A DNA stretch of 64,000 nt from Acidobacterium capsulatum ATCC 51196 (GTDB taxonomy: Bacteria; Acidobacteriota; Terriglobia; Terriglobales; Acidobacteriaceae): the NCBI RefSeq assembly GCF_000022565.1, contig NC_012483.1, positions 1,550,001-1,614,000 on the forward strand, written 5' to 3'. Both the position numbers and the translations under genes were made by a program. Positions within the stretch are counted from its first letter, which is position 1. Every line of letters starts with the position of its first letter. This document shows, one piece after another, positions 1-7,414 of the stretch. The notes under the pieces were generated by a model. That model was not told where the DNA came from. It saw nothing but the letters and a program-made list of their open reading frames with translations, and searched no databases.

Positions 1-893
1 GGCGTGATGTTATAGAGCGTTCCCTGGCCGGTGGAGTCAAAATCGTCGGCGTACAGTCCAAAGTTATGGGTCGAGCCATAAAAGCTGCCGTCCGGGCCTT
101 CGACCAGGCCCCCATCCGGGTTGCCGCCATCGTTGCCGCCCCCAAAGTGGTACAGCGTGGTAAACCCCGTGCCCGTTTTGCTGAGTTTGAAGACGCTGCC
201 AACAAAGTAGTGCGTGGGCCCCACCTCGTCGTTATTGGTGGTGCCATACAGATTGCCGTCGCTGCCTTCGACCAGCCCCGCATACGGACTGGCTCCATCC
301 GCATCTTCGCCCAGAAAGGTATAGAGGGTCGTCAGCACTCCCTCCGGAGTGATCCTGAAGATCGTGCCGTACCCCGTGAAGCCCGCGGCGTTGATATCTC
401 CGCCATAGACGGTCGTACCGTAATAGTTGCCGTCGCTGCCTTCGATCACCCCTCCGGCAGGAAAGCTGCCGTCCGTGCCGCCGGTGAAGGTATAGAGCAG
501 GGTGAAGACGCCCGAAGGACTGATCCGGAAGACCGTGCCCGCTCCATCGGCTCCGCCAAAGGCGGCGGTGCCGTACAGGTTGCCGTCGCTGCCCGCAAAT
601 AGACCCGCCTCGGGCATCTGGCCGTCGGGCGATCCCTGGAAGCTATAAAGCACCGCGTACGCGCCATCCGGCATTACCCGAAAGATGGTCCCGTCCCCGT
701 TGGCTCCCCCACGCGCGGTCGTGCCGTAGAAGTTTCCGTCCGGCCCCTGCACCAGATTTCCGTACGGAGATTGTCCGTCGGTGGTGCCATTCAGGGCATA
801 AAGATTTGTTATCGTCGCGCTCTGGGCTCCGGCGTGATGCGTCAGGGCTCCAAAGAAAAGAACGAGGATGATCAAGCGAATCGCTCGGCGCAA
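1..893 (-). CDS. Secreted GloVer-repeat protein (C-terminal part missing)
   Basis: The minus frame is open from about 893 to the left window edge, so the C-terminus lies outside. It starts with a hydrophobic signal-like segment (LIILVLFFGALTHHAGAQS) and continues as tandem copies of a roughly 45-residue unit with the core EGSDGNxYGTT, then GTVFRI and LYxF. That pattern is the choice-of-anchor tandem repeat called GloVer; at least five copies are visible. The start is placed at a TTG because no ATG lies between the in-frame stop and the hydrophobic segment, and GAGAGG sits just upstream. Such proteins are predicted to be secreted beta-propeller-like structures of unknown role, often large. Family assignment is firm; the function is unknown. 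Confidence 0.8.
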   Translation of the reverse strand, partial: MRRAIRLIILVLFFGALTHHAGAQSATITNLYALNGTTDGQSPYGNLVQGPDGNFYGTTARGGANGDGTIFRVMPDGAYAVLYSFQGSPDGQMPEAGLFAGSDGNLYGTAAFGGADGAGTVFRISPSGVFTLLYTFTGGTDGSFPAGGVIEGSDGNYYGTTVYGGDINAAGFTGYGTIFRITPEGVLTTLYTFLGEDADGASPYAGLVEGSDGNLYGTTNNDEVGPTHYFVGSVFKLSKTGTGFTTLYHFGGGNDGGNPDGGLVEGPDGSFYGSTHNFGLYADDFDSTGQGTLYNIT

Positions 894-1283
894 AACTAGC
901 CTCTCAGTGTCATTAAGAATTCACGGATACTTCGCCACAGGGAGGAGGAGTCGAACGGGCCCGATTCCTCCCATGGGAATCTGCAAAAACCGGCCCTGGA
1001 AGGAATGAGACGGAGTTCCGCCGTAGCGTGGAAGCCACATGGATGCGGCCTCCACCAATTTTTGCGACTGTGGAAAAATTGGCTGGATCGGTTTGAAGGA
1101 ACTATGGCATTGCAACGCCCAGACCACAAGCATCTTATGGGCATCATTTCGGCAGCCGGAAGGAATCAGGAAAAATCATTTTGTATCTGCAACTTGGCTA
1201 TTCATCGAGAGCACTGTTGCCCCTCCTTCGGCCCCCCCGCACAAATTGCTTTGAATCGGCAAACCGATTTGAGACGATGTGAC
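894..1283. other. Divergent intergenic region
   Basis: About 390 bases separate the leftward GloVer gene from the rightward winged-helix gene. It must hold both promoters. The reading frame of the rightward gene stays open back to 1005, but the upstream residues resemble no domain and the conserved fold begins after 1284, so I treat this part as non-coding. I see no convincing operator or RNA structure. Confidence 0.4.
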
Positions 1284-3362
1284 ATGGAGCCCCAAGAGCC
1301 AACCGTCTTTTCCTTTGCCGCCTATCTTTACGACGCAGAGAATCGACGCCTGACCCGGAATCAGGTTCCCATTCGCATCAACCGGCAGATGCTCGATCTG
1401 CTCGATTTGCTGGTCCGCAGCAGCGGCCGCCTCGTGACACGAGAGCAAATCCAGAAGACACTCTGGCCCGGCCAGTTTCTGGACAATAGCGAAAAACGGA
1501 TCACGAATGCCGTCGCCCGTCTCCGCCACATATTGGGAGACAACTCTTCCCGGCCCAGGTACATCGAGAGCGTTCCTCGAACCGGCTATCGCCTCATCGC
1601 ACCCATCCGTGTTGTGGAGCTGGCACGCGGTGCTCGTCCGGCCCCTGCCGCCCTGCTCCCTCCGGCCGTGGAAACCGCCGTGCCTGCCGAGGGTCTCCCC
1701 GAGGTTCTCCCCGACGCGCCTTCTGCCCTTTCCGGCACGACGGCTACCGCCGACTCCCCGTCACTTTCAGAGGACCGGGAAGCCCAAACCCGGAGTGCCG
1801 GCCTTCTTCAGCCGCCTGGCTCTGCTTCGGCGCCGATAAGCGGCCTGCCGAGGGCCCTGGGGCGGCGCGGCGTCTTCTATGCGGCGGGCGTCTTGCTGCT
1901 GCTCGCGGGCATGCTGGCGATGGCGCCGCGGCTCAAGCGCAGGCCTGCCGCCGCTCCGGCCGAAATCACGCTCGGCATTGCACCTTTTCAGGCCTCCGGC
2001 CCGGGCGCGGCCAGCCTGGCGCAAAGCTTCCGGCTCGATCTTACCGATACGCTTTCGCAACTGCCCCATCTGGACGTGCGAGCCTCCAACTCCCTCGATC
2101 TGCTCAATCTCGACCGCTCCACTTTTCGCGCCCAGGCTACGCACCTGGGCCTGGATGTATTGATCCTTGGCAGCTTCACCCTCCAGAACAACGAGTGCCA
2201 TGTGCAGCTCGAACTGGTGCGCGGCAACGATCTGTCTCACATCGCCAGTTTCAACCGCACCGTTTCCCGCTATGAGCTGGCGGACCTTCGCACCATGATT
2301 CAGGATGAGGTCTACCGGAGCCTCAAACTCTCCCCGGTCTCCGGCGGTTTGCCCACCACCCCGATCGACGGAACCTCCAATCCCCTGGCCTACGACGCCT
2401 ATCTCCGGGCCCAATATCACTTTTCACAGCTCACTGGAAATTCGCTGGTCCTGGCCGTGGCCGAATACAACGAAGCCATTGCCGACGACCCCAACTTCGT
2501 CGACGCCTATGCGGGCCAGGCACGCGCGTACATCTTTCTGGTGCAGAACGACCGCATTGGAGAGAGCGAGGGCTATACTCTGGCCCGGCAGGCGGCGCGC
2601 CACGCATTGGCGCTCGATGCTCATACGGCCGAGGCCCATGCCGATCTCGGGTTCATCTACTTTCTGCAGAGCTGGAACCTCAAGGCCGGCGAACGGGAGC
2701 TGCGGCAGGCCATTTCCGCCAATCCCGACGACCCGTTCTACCATCAGGGCCTTGCATTGATCTATAGCGATGAGGGCCGCTTTCACGAAGCCGAGGCTCA
2801 GATCAACCAGGCACTTGCCGTCGATCCTTACTGGGTCTCGGCCTACATCACCGATATTCATATCGCCAGCGTTGCCCAGGACCGGTCACGCGTCGAAAGC
2901 GATATTCGCAAGATCATGCAGTTGGCTCCTAACTCCACCCACGCACGCGACGGCATTGCAAATGCGGAGTGGAGCCTCGGCCTGCATCTCCGGGCTATTC
3001 AAACGTGGCGAGAGATGGCCGTTATGGACCACACGCCCAGCCGCATCGCCATGGAAGACCGGGGCCTTGCGGCCTATCGCAGGGGCGGAGTCGCCGCCTA
3101 TGCCCGGATCCGCATCGAAGCCATCCGGGAAGGGATGAAGACCGCTCCCCATGGAAACGACTTTTTCCCTCCCGAATGGTACGCGCAAGCCGGGGAAACA
3201 CAACAGGCACTTCGCGCCATCCGCGCCAGCATTGCGATGCATGATGATGGCGTTCCCGGCATGACGGTCCTCCCGGCTTACGATTCGCTGCACTCCAACC
3301 CTGAGTTTCGGGCCCTGCTTGCCGGCGTGGGACTCAATATCCCTGCGCGGGCCCATAGCTGA
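1284..3362 (+). CDS. Winged-helix (OmpR/CadC-type) membrane protein with TPR repeats
   Basis: This 692-residue protein has three parts. Residues about 1-105 form a Trans_reg_C winged-helix DNA-binding domain, with the typical SGRLVTREQIQKTLWP, a later RLRHILGD and the closing PRTGYRLIAP. A proline/alanine-rich linker is followed by one membrane helix at about residues 197-216. The outer part carries a TolB/FlgO-like segment (about 220-340) and tetratricopeptide repeats (about 390-650; YAGQARAYIFL, HADLGFIYF, YHQGLALIYSDEGRFHEAE). The layout is that of CadC-like one-component regulators, which bind DNA inside and sense outside. MEPQEP is taken as the start because the DNA-binding fold begins right after it. 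The target genes are unknown; the adjacent GloVer gene is a possible one. Confidence 0.8.
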   Translation: MEPQEPTVFSFAAYLYDAENRRLTRNQVPIRINRQMLDLLDLLVRSSGRLVTREQIQKTLWPGQFLDNSEKRITNAVARLRHILGDNSSRPRYIESVPRTGYRLIAPIRVVELARGARPAPAALLPPAVETAVPAEGLPEVLPDAPSALSGTTATADSPSLSEDREAQTRSAGLLQPPGSASAPISGLPRALGRRGVFYAAGVLLLLAGMLAMAPRLKRRPAAAPAEITLGIAPFQASGPGAASLAQSFRLDLTDTLSQLPHLDVRASNSLDLLNLDRSTFRAQATHLGLDVLILGSFTLQNNECHVQLELVRGNDLSHIASFNRTVSRYELADLRTMIQDEVYRSLKLSPVSGGLPTTPIDGTSNPLAYDAYLRAQYHFSQLTGNSLVLAVAEYNEAIADDPNFVDAYAGQARAYIFLVQNDRIGESEGYTLARQAARHALALDAHTAEAHADLGFIYFLQSWNLKAGERELRQAISANPDDPFYHQGLALIYSDEGRFHEAEAQINQALAVDPYWVSAYITDIHIASVAQDRSRVESDIRKIMQLAPNSTHARDGIANAEWSLGLHLRAIQTWREMAVMDHTPSRIAMEDRGLAAYRRGGVAAYARIRIEAIREGMKTAPHGNDFFPPEWYAQAGETQQALRAIRASIAMHDDGVPGMTVLPAYDSLHSNPEFRALLAGVGLNIPARAHS

Positions 3363-3403
3363 CCGGCTTTTGCATCCATCCCCGCACCCCTCCCAAAAGC
3401 ACC

Positions 3404-3436
3404 AGCAACTGACAACTGACCACTGACAACTGACCC
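3404..3436. repeat. Short tandem CAACTGA-type repeat
   Basis: Four near-copies of a 10-base unit around CAACTGA/CCACTGA lie in the spacer after the TPR regulator. They are read directly from the sequence, and no role is evident. Confidence 0.6.
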
Positions 3437-3481
3437 CTGGCAACCAAAAACTCCCACAGCCCCACCCGGTACCATAAAGCT

Positions 3482-3568
3482 ATGTTCGGCAAGCTTTACG
3501 CCAATTGGATGTACCGCTGGGAAACCGCCCTCACCACCCGCGATGAGAACCGCGTCGTGCGCCCCCTT
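3482..3568 (+). pseudogene. Alpha/beta-hydrolase-like gene, 5' fragment
   Basis: Twenty-nine codons starting MFGKLYANWMYRWET and ending RVVRPL form the N-terminus of a protein whose next part resumes at 5319 with EWGFDWLADF. Joining CTT at 3566-3568 to GAATGG at 5322 restores one continuous frame, so the intervening 1.75 kb is an insertion. The remaining protein (see 5319-5820) ends in a segment IIVMPQWN...SALRLSK that resembles the start of an alpha/beta-hydrolase core. The interruption leaves only a 30-residue peptide from this part, which ends at a stop just inside the insert. Confidence 0.75.
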
Positions 3569-3598
3569 CCATGAGAAGCCACTCCGATGTCAACTATT

Positions 3599-3736
3599 TT
3601 TTCTTTTTTGCTGGCAAGGAAAGTTCTCCGTGCGTTGCGTAGGTTCCGTCAGGGGCGCGTGTTTGTTGCGCGGCGAAGCGAACCCTTGACGGGTTCTGCG
3701 CAACGCACTACACAGATCACCCAGCAAAAAAGAAAA
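3599..3736. ncRNA. Long imperfect palindrome in IS110 non-coding end; candidate bridge (seeker) RNA region
   Basis: Sixteen bases at 3599-3614 (TTTTCTTTTTTGCTGG) are exactly complementary to 3721-3736. Inside them a second pair of arms, around TGCGTTGCG at 3631 and CGCAACGCA at 3699, pairs with few mismatches, making a folded unit of about 138 bases. It lies between the transposase stop and the element end. In IS110/IS1111 elements a structured non-coding RNA from a non-coding end guides target choice; in IS1111-type elements it lies downstream of the transposase. Position and foldedness fit. Transcription and loop complementarity to the target are not shown, and a plain intrinsic hairpin is the alternative. 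Confidence 0.4.
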
Positions 3737-3948
3737 GCAGCCGCTGTAGCCTTACGTTGGTAGATTTCGCCCGCCAGCCTTCCATCCGCACTCTGAAATG
3801 GACCATGCGGTCCGGTGCACCTTGTCATACTGGCGAATGCTGCTACCTTGACTTCGGTCTACAGGAGGAGAGCTCCTCTCTGTGATGCCAGGGCGCGCCC
3901 GCAGTCATTCGTTTCCGGTTTCGACGATTTCGTACCTTACAAACAACG

Positions 3949-5010
3949 TTATGCAGAGACTGGTTCCAGAGCGCGTTGCTTGATCCTGCTGTTATACAGC
4001 GGATCATAGACCTCGCCTGTGACCCACAAGTGATGCAGAAGAACAGCGAGTTTGCGGGCAACGGCCACAACCGCACGACTTCTTGCTCCCCGGCCGCCTC
4101 GAGCGATCAAGCGTTCGCCCCATCGCCGCAGATCCGTGTCCGGACCGAACGGACCCAGGATGTACTGTGCGGACTGCACCAGCATTCGCCGCATGAATCC
4201 ATCCCCCTCTTTGCTGATTCCCAATTGCGGATTGCTTTCCCCTGATTGGTAGCACCGAGGTCTAAGTCCAAAATATGCTCCCGCATTGCGGCTGTGAACC
4301 ATACGACTGCTGCGTCCAATGGTCAGTACAAAACCGAGCGCGGTCAGCGGCCCCACGCCTCGAATCTGCTCTAAATGCTGGGTTGCCGGATAACTCGTCT
4401 CCGCGATTCTGGCAATCTTACGATCGTAGCGTTTGATCAAGTTCGTCAGGCTTTGGATCTGATCAAGAAGCGGATCGAGCGCCAGCAGCAAATCCGACGG
4501 TACCGCCGGCCTTGCACGATTGGCGAAGCTCACTGGGGAACAACTCGGCAATCTGGTTCCGGTGGGCTTCACCAAGCCGCGTGCACAGTTAATCAGTCTC
4601 GTCCGCGTGCGCACCAGCAAATCTCGTACCCGCAAAACCGCCAACATGCTCTGGTCTTCGTCGCTGCGATGCTCAACTGGACCGAGTAACTCGGGATCGA
4701 CCCTCACCAGACGCGCCAGAGCGCACGCATCTACTCGATCACTCTTTTTGCTGCTCTTGTGGATCAGTCTCAGACGCACCGGATTTGCCACGACTACCTC
4801 GTGACCGAGTTCCCGCAACACACGACTGGCCCAGCGGGAATGAACTCCCACTTCCATGGCAATCAGAGATGATGTCAGCACCCCGAAGTGCTCGTTGAAT
4901 GCGGCTGGCGTACTAACAACAGTTCCTTCCTCGACGACAACTCCGCCTTCACCCAATACGCAGTAATGGCTCTTCTTGTCTCCGAGGTCAATCCCTATCA
5001 CTCTATTCAT
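3949..5010 (-). CDS. IS110-family transposase (DEDD recombinase)
   Basis: This 353-residue protein starts MNRVIGIDLGDKKSHY. The N-terminal half has the RuvC-like DEDD set: D in IGIDLGD, E in AMEVGVHSRW and the pair in KSDRVDACALARL. The C-terminal Transposase_20 half has IRGVGPLTALGF, GAYFGLRPR and a serine in QSGESNPQLGISKEGD, the place of the catalytic serine in the family. Length is normal and no lesion is visible, so the enzyme may be active. The start is fixed by AGGAGG six bases ahead of the ATG. The enzyme excises and inserts its own element, probably through a circular intermediate as known for the family. Confidence 0.93.
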   Translation of the reverse strand: MNRVIGIDLGDKKSHYCVLGEGGVVVEEGTVVSTPAAFNEHFGVLTSSLIAMEVGVHSRWASRVLRELGHEVVVANPVRLRLIHKSSKKSDRVDACALARLVRVDPELLGPVEHRSDEDQSMLAVLRVRDLLVRTRTRLINCARGLVKPTGTRLPSCSPVSFANRARPAVPSDLLLALDPLLDQIQSLTNLIKRYDRKIARIAETSYPATQHLEQIRGVGPLTALGFVLTIGRSSRMVHSRNAGAYFGLRPRCYQSGESNPQLGISKEGDGFMRRMLVQSAQYILGPFGPDTDLRRWGERLIARGGRGARSRAVVAVARKLAVLLHHLWVTGEVYDPLYNSRIKQRALEPVSA

Positions 5011-5318
5011 TCCGAACCTCCTGTGCGCAACAGCGCGATAATTGCAGCTTACGTTTTGTCTCCGTCCACGTGCGTATAAGCGTTCAGCAATAAGGAAGTA
5101 GCCCAATTTTCTTCTTCGTTCAAGTGCCCCCGCTTCATGCGGCGTTATGGCAGAGCCGGTCGGAACCCGTCAAGGCTCTGCGCTTCGCTCCGACCGCTCA
5201 CGCGGCGCCTGCGGCGGCACTGACATAAGAAGCCATTATCCGAGTCCTTGATTCGTAACCGTTGGCGACGAGAATCTCACCGTGTCGCCGCAATCCAAGC
5301 TTCGGCTTCTCATGTCAT

Positions 5319-5820
5319 CTTGAATGGGGCTTTGACTGGCTCGCCGACTTCCTCGAAACCGCCGGAATCGCCCCCCAGGCTGCCGCCGCCACCGGCAACC
5401 CCGCCGCCGAAGAAGCCGCCATGCTCGCCCTCAACGAGGCCGTGCTTCGCATGCCATCCTTCTTCGACTACGCCCCGCCCACGGACTACCGCCTCGAGTC
5501 CCGCCACCCCGAGCTCTTCCCCACCAACGTCCGCCCGGAGACCCTCGCAAAAGACGCCGAGCTCAAGCAGCAGGCCCGCGACGGACAGCTCCCCACGGCC
5601 GAATTCCTGCGCTTCACCTCGCCCGTCCGCACGCCCTACCCTGAAAACGATCTCGTCAACGCGCGCTGGTTTCCCGCGCCGCCCGAGCGCCAGGCCGGCA
5701 AGCCCAGACAGGCCATCATCGTCATGCCCCAGTGGAACGCCGACGCCTTCAGCCACAACGCGCTCTGCACCCTCTTCAACCGCTTCGGCATCTCGGCGCT
5801 GCGCCTCAGCAAGCCCTTCC
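5319..5820 (+). pseudogene. Alpha/beta-hydrolase-like gene, middle fragment, truncated at 3' end
   Basis: The frame continues the 3482-3568 fragment: EWGFDWLADFLETAG, then PSFFDYAPPTDYRLES, then AIIVMPQWNADAFSHNALCTLF and SALRLSKPF. The last part looks like the beginning of an alpha/beta-hydrolase core (strand, oxyanion-type turn, helix), but the nucleophile elbow and the rest of the catalytic domain are absent. After SKPF the sequence runs into unrelated DNA and a stop at 5838-5840. The gene is therefore broken twice, by the IS110 element on the left and by an IS3-like remnant on the right. Codon use is GC-rich like the right half of the window, which suggests native genome. Confidence 0.75.
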
Positions 5821-5972
5821 AATGTGATGAGCATGGCTAAATCGAGTCGGAAATGGAGGTAAGTCTTTCGGCATGGCGAGGCCCTGACAAGGACTTGGAG
5901 GTCAGATGCCGAAGAAGAAGTTTTCAGTGGAGCAGATTGTGTCTGTATTTAAGCAGGCGAAGCTGAGATTCC
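5821..5972 (+). mobile_element. IS3-family remnant (5' end and start of orfA)
   Basis: Right where the hydrolase frame is lost, a sequence opens with TGTGATGAGCATGGC. After GGAGGTCAG it starts an orfA-like protein MPKKKFSVEQIVSVFKQAKL. The same opening, KKxFSVEQIxxVxKQA, starts the intact IS3-family orfA at 32830. The similarity stops after about 22 codons; the orfA helix-turn-helix and all of orfB are missing. It is a different IS3 subtype from the 31.7-kb copy, because the upstream sequences differ. Deletion from this IS end probably removed the hydrolase 3' half. Confidence 0.65.
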
Positions 5973-6020
5973 GAGTGCTGCACCTCAGGCATGATAAACG
6001 CCTCGCCATTAGAAGCGTAC

Positions 6021-7403
6021 CTACTGAAACTTCATGCCCAGCAGACGGCCGATATCGTTTTGAGCAAGATAAAGATTCAGCCGCGCGCCCAGAAGATTCA
6101 CCTTTGCACTGGCGACTTCTGATTGAGCCGTTACCTCTGCGGAGGGCAGTGAAGCTTTTACCTGCACGCGCTGCTTTTCAATGCGCATCGTCTCTTCGTG
6201 AGCCTTGAGCGCCAAGGATGCCACCTGGACCAATTGCTGCAGTTGCTCCTCTTTGTCGTAGGCGGCGGCGATCTCAATGCGCACATCGTTTTGCAACTGG
6301 GCCAATTGTGTTTGCGCCATGGACAGTTTGACGTGCGCATCGTGAAGCCTGGCTTCTCGCGCCCCTCCGTCAAATAGGGTGAACTTGAATGATGCGCCGA
6401 AGGTGCCAAAATTGTGCGTGAAGAAGGGCAGCCCGCTCTGATAGCTGTAACGCGCAATCCCTGTAATGTCAGGAATGTATGCATCCCGGGCCGCATCGAC
6501 ACCGGCCTGCGCTTTTTTTAGCTCTTGCCGCGCCTTCAGCACCGCCGGGCTTTTTTCGAGGACCATCTGCATCGCCTGGCTGCGCGACGGCAGTATCGAC
6601 GGCGTTTCCAGATCAGCAGAACTCAGTGTCAGGCTCGTGCCCAGTGGCAGGCCCAGCAAGTCATCCAGCTTGAGGGTAATATCGTCCAAATGCAATCGCG
6701 AAACTAGTACTGCTTGCTGCTTGTCCAGCAAGCTGGCCTGTGTCCCGAGTTGGGCGTTCGTAAGCAGGTGGCCGTGTTGCACGGACTGCCGCGCTTCCTC
6801 CGCGGATACGCTGGCCGCATGCACGGCATCCTCGGCCGCACGTTCGCGGGCTTCTTCGATGAGATAGCTGTAGTAGAACTGATGAACTTCCAGAGAGATA
6901 TTATCTTCCGCATCCTGCTCGGTGAGTTGCGCGGAGTGAAGGTCTGCATCGGCCGCTCTCACTCCGGCGCGAATTCTGAAGAATTGAGTCATGGGCTGAG
7001 CCAGCCCCGTTCCGCTGGTATAGGTGGTGCTTGCGCCCTGATCGATACGGACCGTATCCGCCGGTACAGCGGCACCAGATGTGCCGCGCGTCAAGGCACC
7101 GGCAGGAATCACAACCCCCTGAAGCGCACTGATGTGCAATACGCTCGAACTGTTACTGAGTCTGGGATAGAAGTGCGACCGCGCGATGCGCTTCTCTTCG
7201 CGGCTGTCTTCGACAGCCAAACGCGCCAGCGCGAGACGGTGGCTGTGCTCCATGGCCAGATGAACCGCCTGAGGCAGCGTCAGCACGAGCGGCTCGCGCG
7301 TGAGTGGCTCCGCTTGTTGAGCAGGAGCCGGCCACACGCTGGCTGTGGCCAGCATGGCGACAGTCAGCAGAGTCTTCCATTTCCATTCTTGCTTTTCCGG
7401 CAT
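6021..7403 (-). CDS. TolC-family outer-membrane efflux protein
   Basis: The 460-residue protein has a signal peptide (LLTVAMLATASVWPAPAQQ) and the two OEP repeats of the TolC family, with long heptad-rich helices such as HDAHVKLSMAQTQLAQLQND and QSEVASAKVNLLGARLNLYLAQ. It forms a trimeric tunnel through the outer membrane and periplasm for substances handed over by an inner-membrane pump. AGGAGG lies six bases ahead of the ATG. It follows the MFS pump by 11 bases and that pump follows the adaptor by 9, so the three make one minus-strand operon, adaptor-pump-channel. Length and order are typical of EmrAB-type systems with their own channel. Confidence 0.9.
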   Translation of the reverse strand: MPEKQEWKWKTLLTVAMLATASVWPAPAQQAEPLTREPLVLTLPQAVHLAMEHSHRLALARLAVEDSREEKRIARSHFYPRLSNSSSVLHISALQGVVIPAGALTRGTSGAAVPADTVRIDQGASTTYTSGTGLAQPMTQFFRIRAGVRAADADLHSAQLTEQDAEDNISLEVHQFYYSYLIEEARERAAEDAVHAASVSAEEARQSVQHGHLLTNAQLGTQASLLDKQQAVLVSRLHLDDITLKLDDLLGLPLGTSLTLSSADLETPSILPSRSQAMQMVLEKSPAVLKARQELKKAQAGVDAARDAYIPDITGIARYSYQSGLPFFTHNFGTFGASFKFTLFDGGAREARLHDAHVKLSMAQTQLAQLQNDVRIEIAAAYDKEEQLQQLVQVASLALKAHEETMRIEKQRVQVKASLPSAEVTAQSEVASAKVNLLGARLNLYLAQNDIGRLLGMKFQ

Positions 7404-7414
7404 GCAAAGCCTCC

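Larger units (their letters stand above)
3570..5314 (-). mobile_element. IS110-family insertion sequence (IS1111-like) in a hydrolase gene
   Basis: The inserted block splits a hydrolase frame. It is bounded by an 11-base inverted repeat, CATGAGAAGCC at 3570-3580 and GGCTTCTCATG at 5304-5314, and by the trinucleotide CTT on both outer sides (3566-3568 and 5319-5321). It holds one transposase gene on the minus strand, with about 370 non-coding bases downstream and about 300 upstream of it. Short sub-terminal inverted repeats and a long structured non-coding end beyond the transposase stop are features of the IS1111 subgroup of IS110. A near-copy of the left end also lies inside at 5223-5243, so the exact tips are uncertain. 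Confidence 0.75.

Noticed and set aside
66-602. Plus-strand frame with repeated AVAAFDQ-like units
   Set aside because: The repeats come from the GloVer repeats read on the opposite strand; the minus frame has the signal peptide, ribosome-binding site and family pattern.
3815-4009. Small plus frame downstream of the IS110 transposase gene
   Set aside because: It overlaps the transposase end antisense and has no recognisable content.
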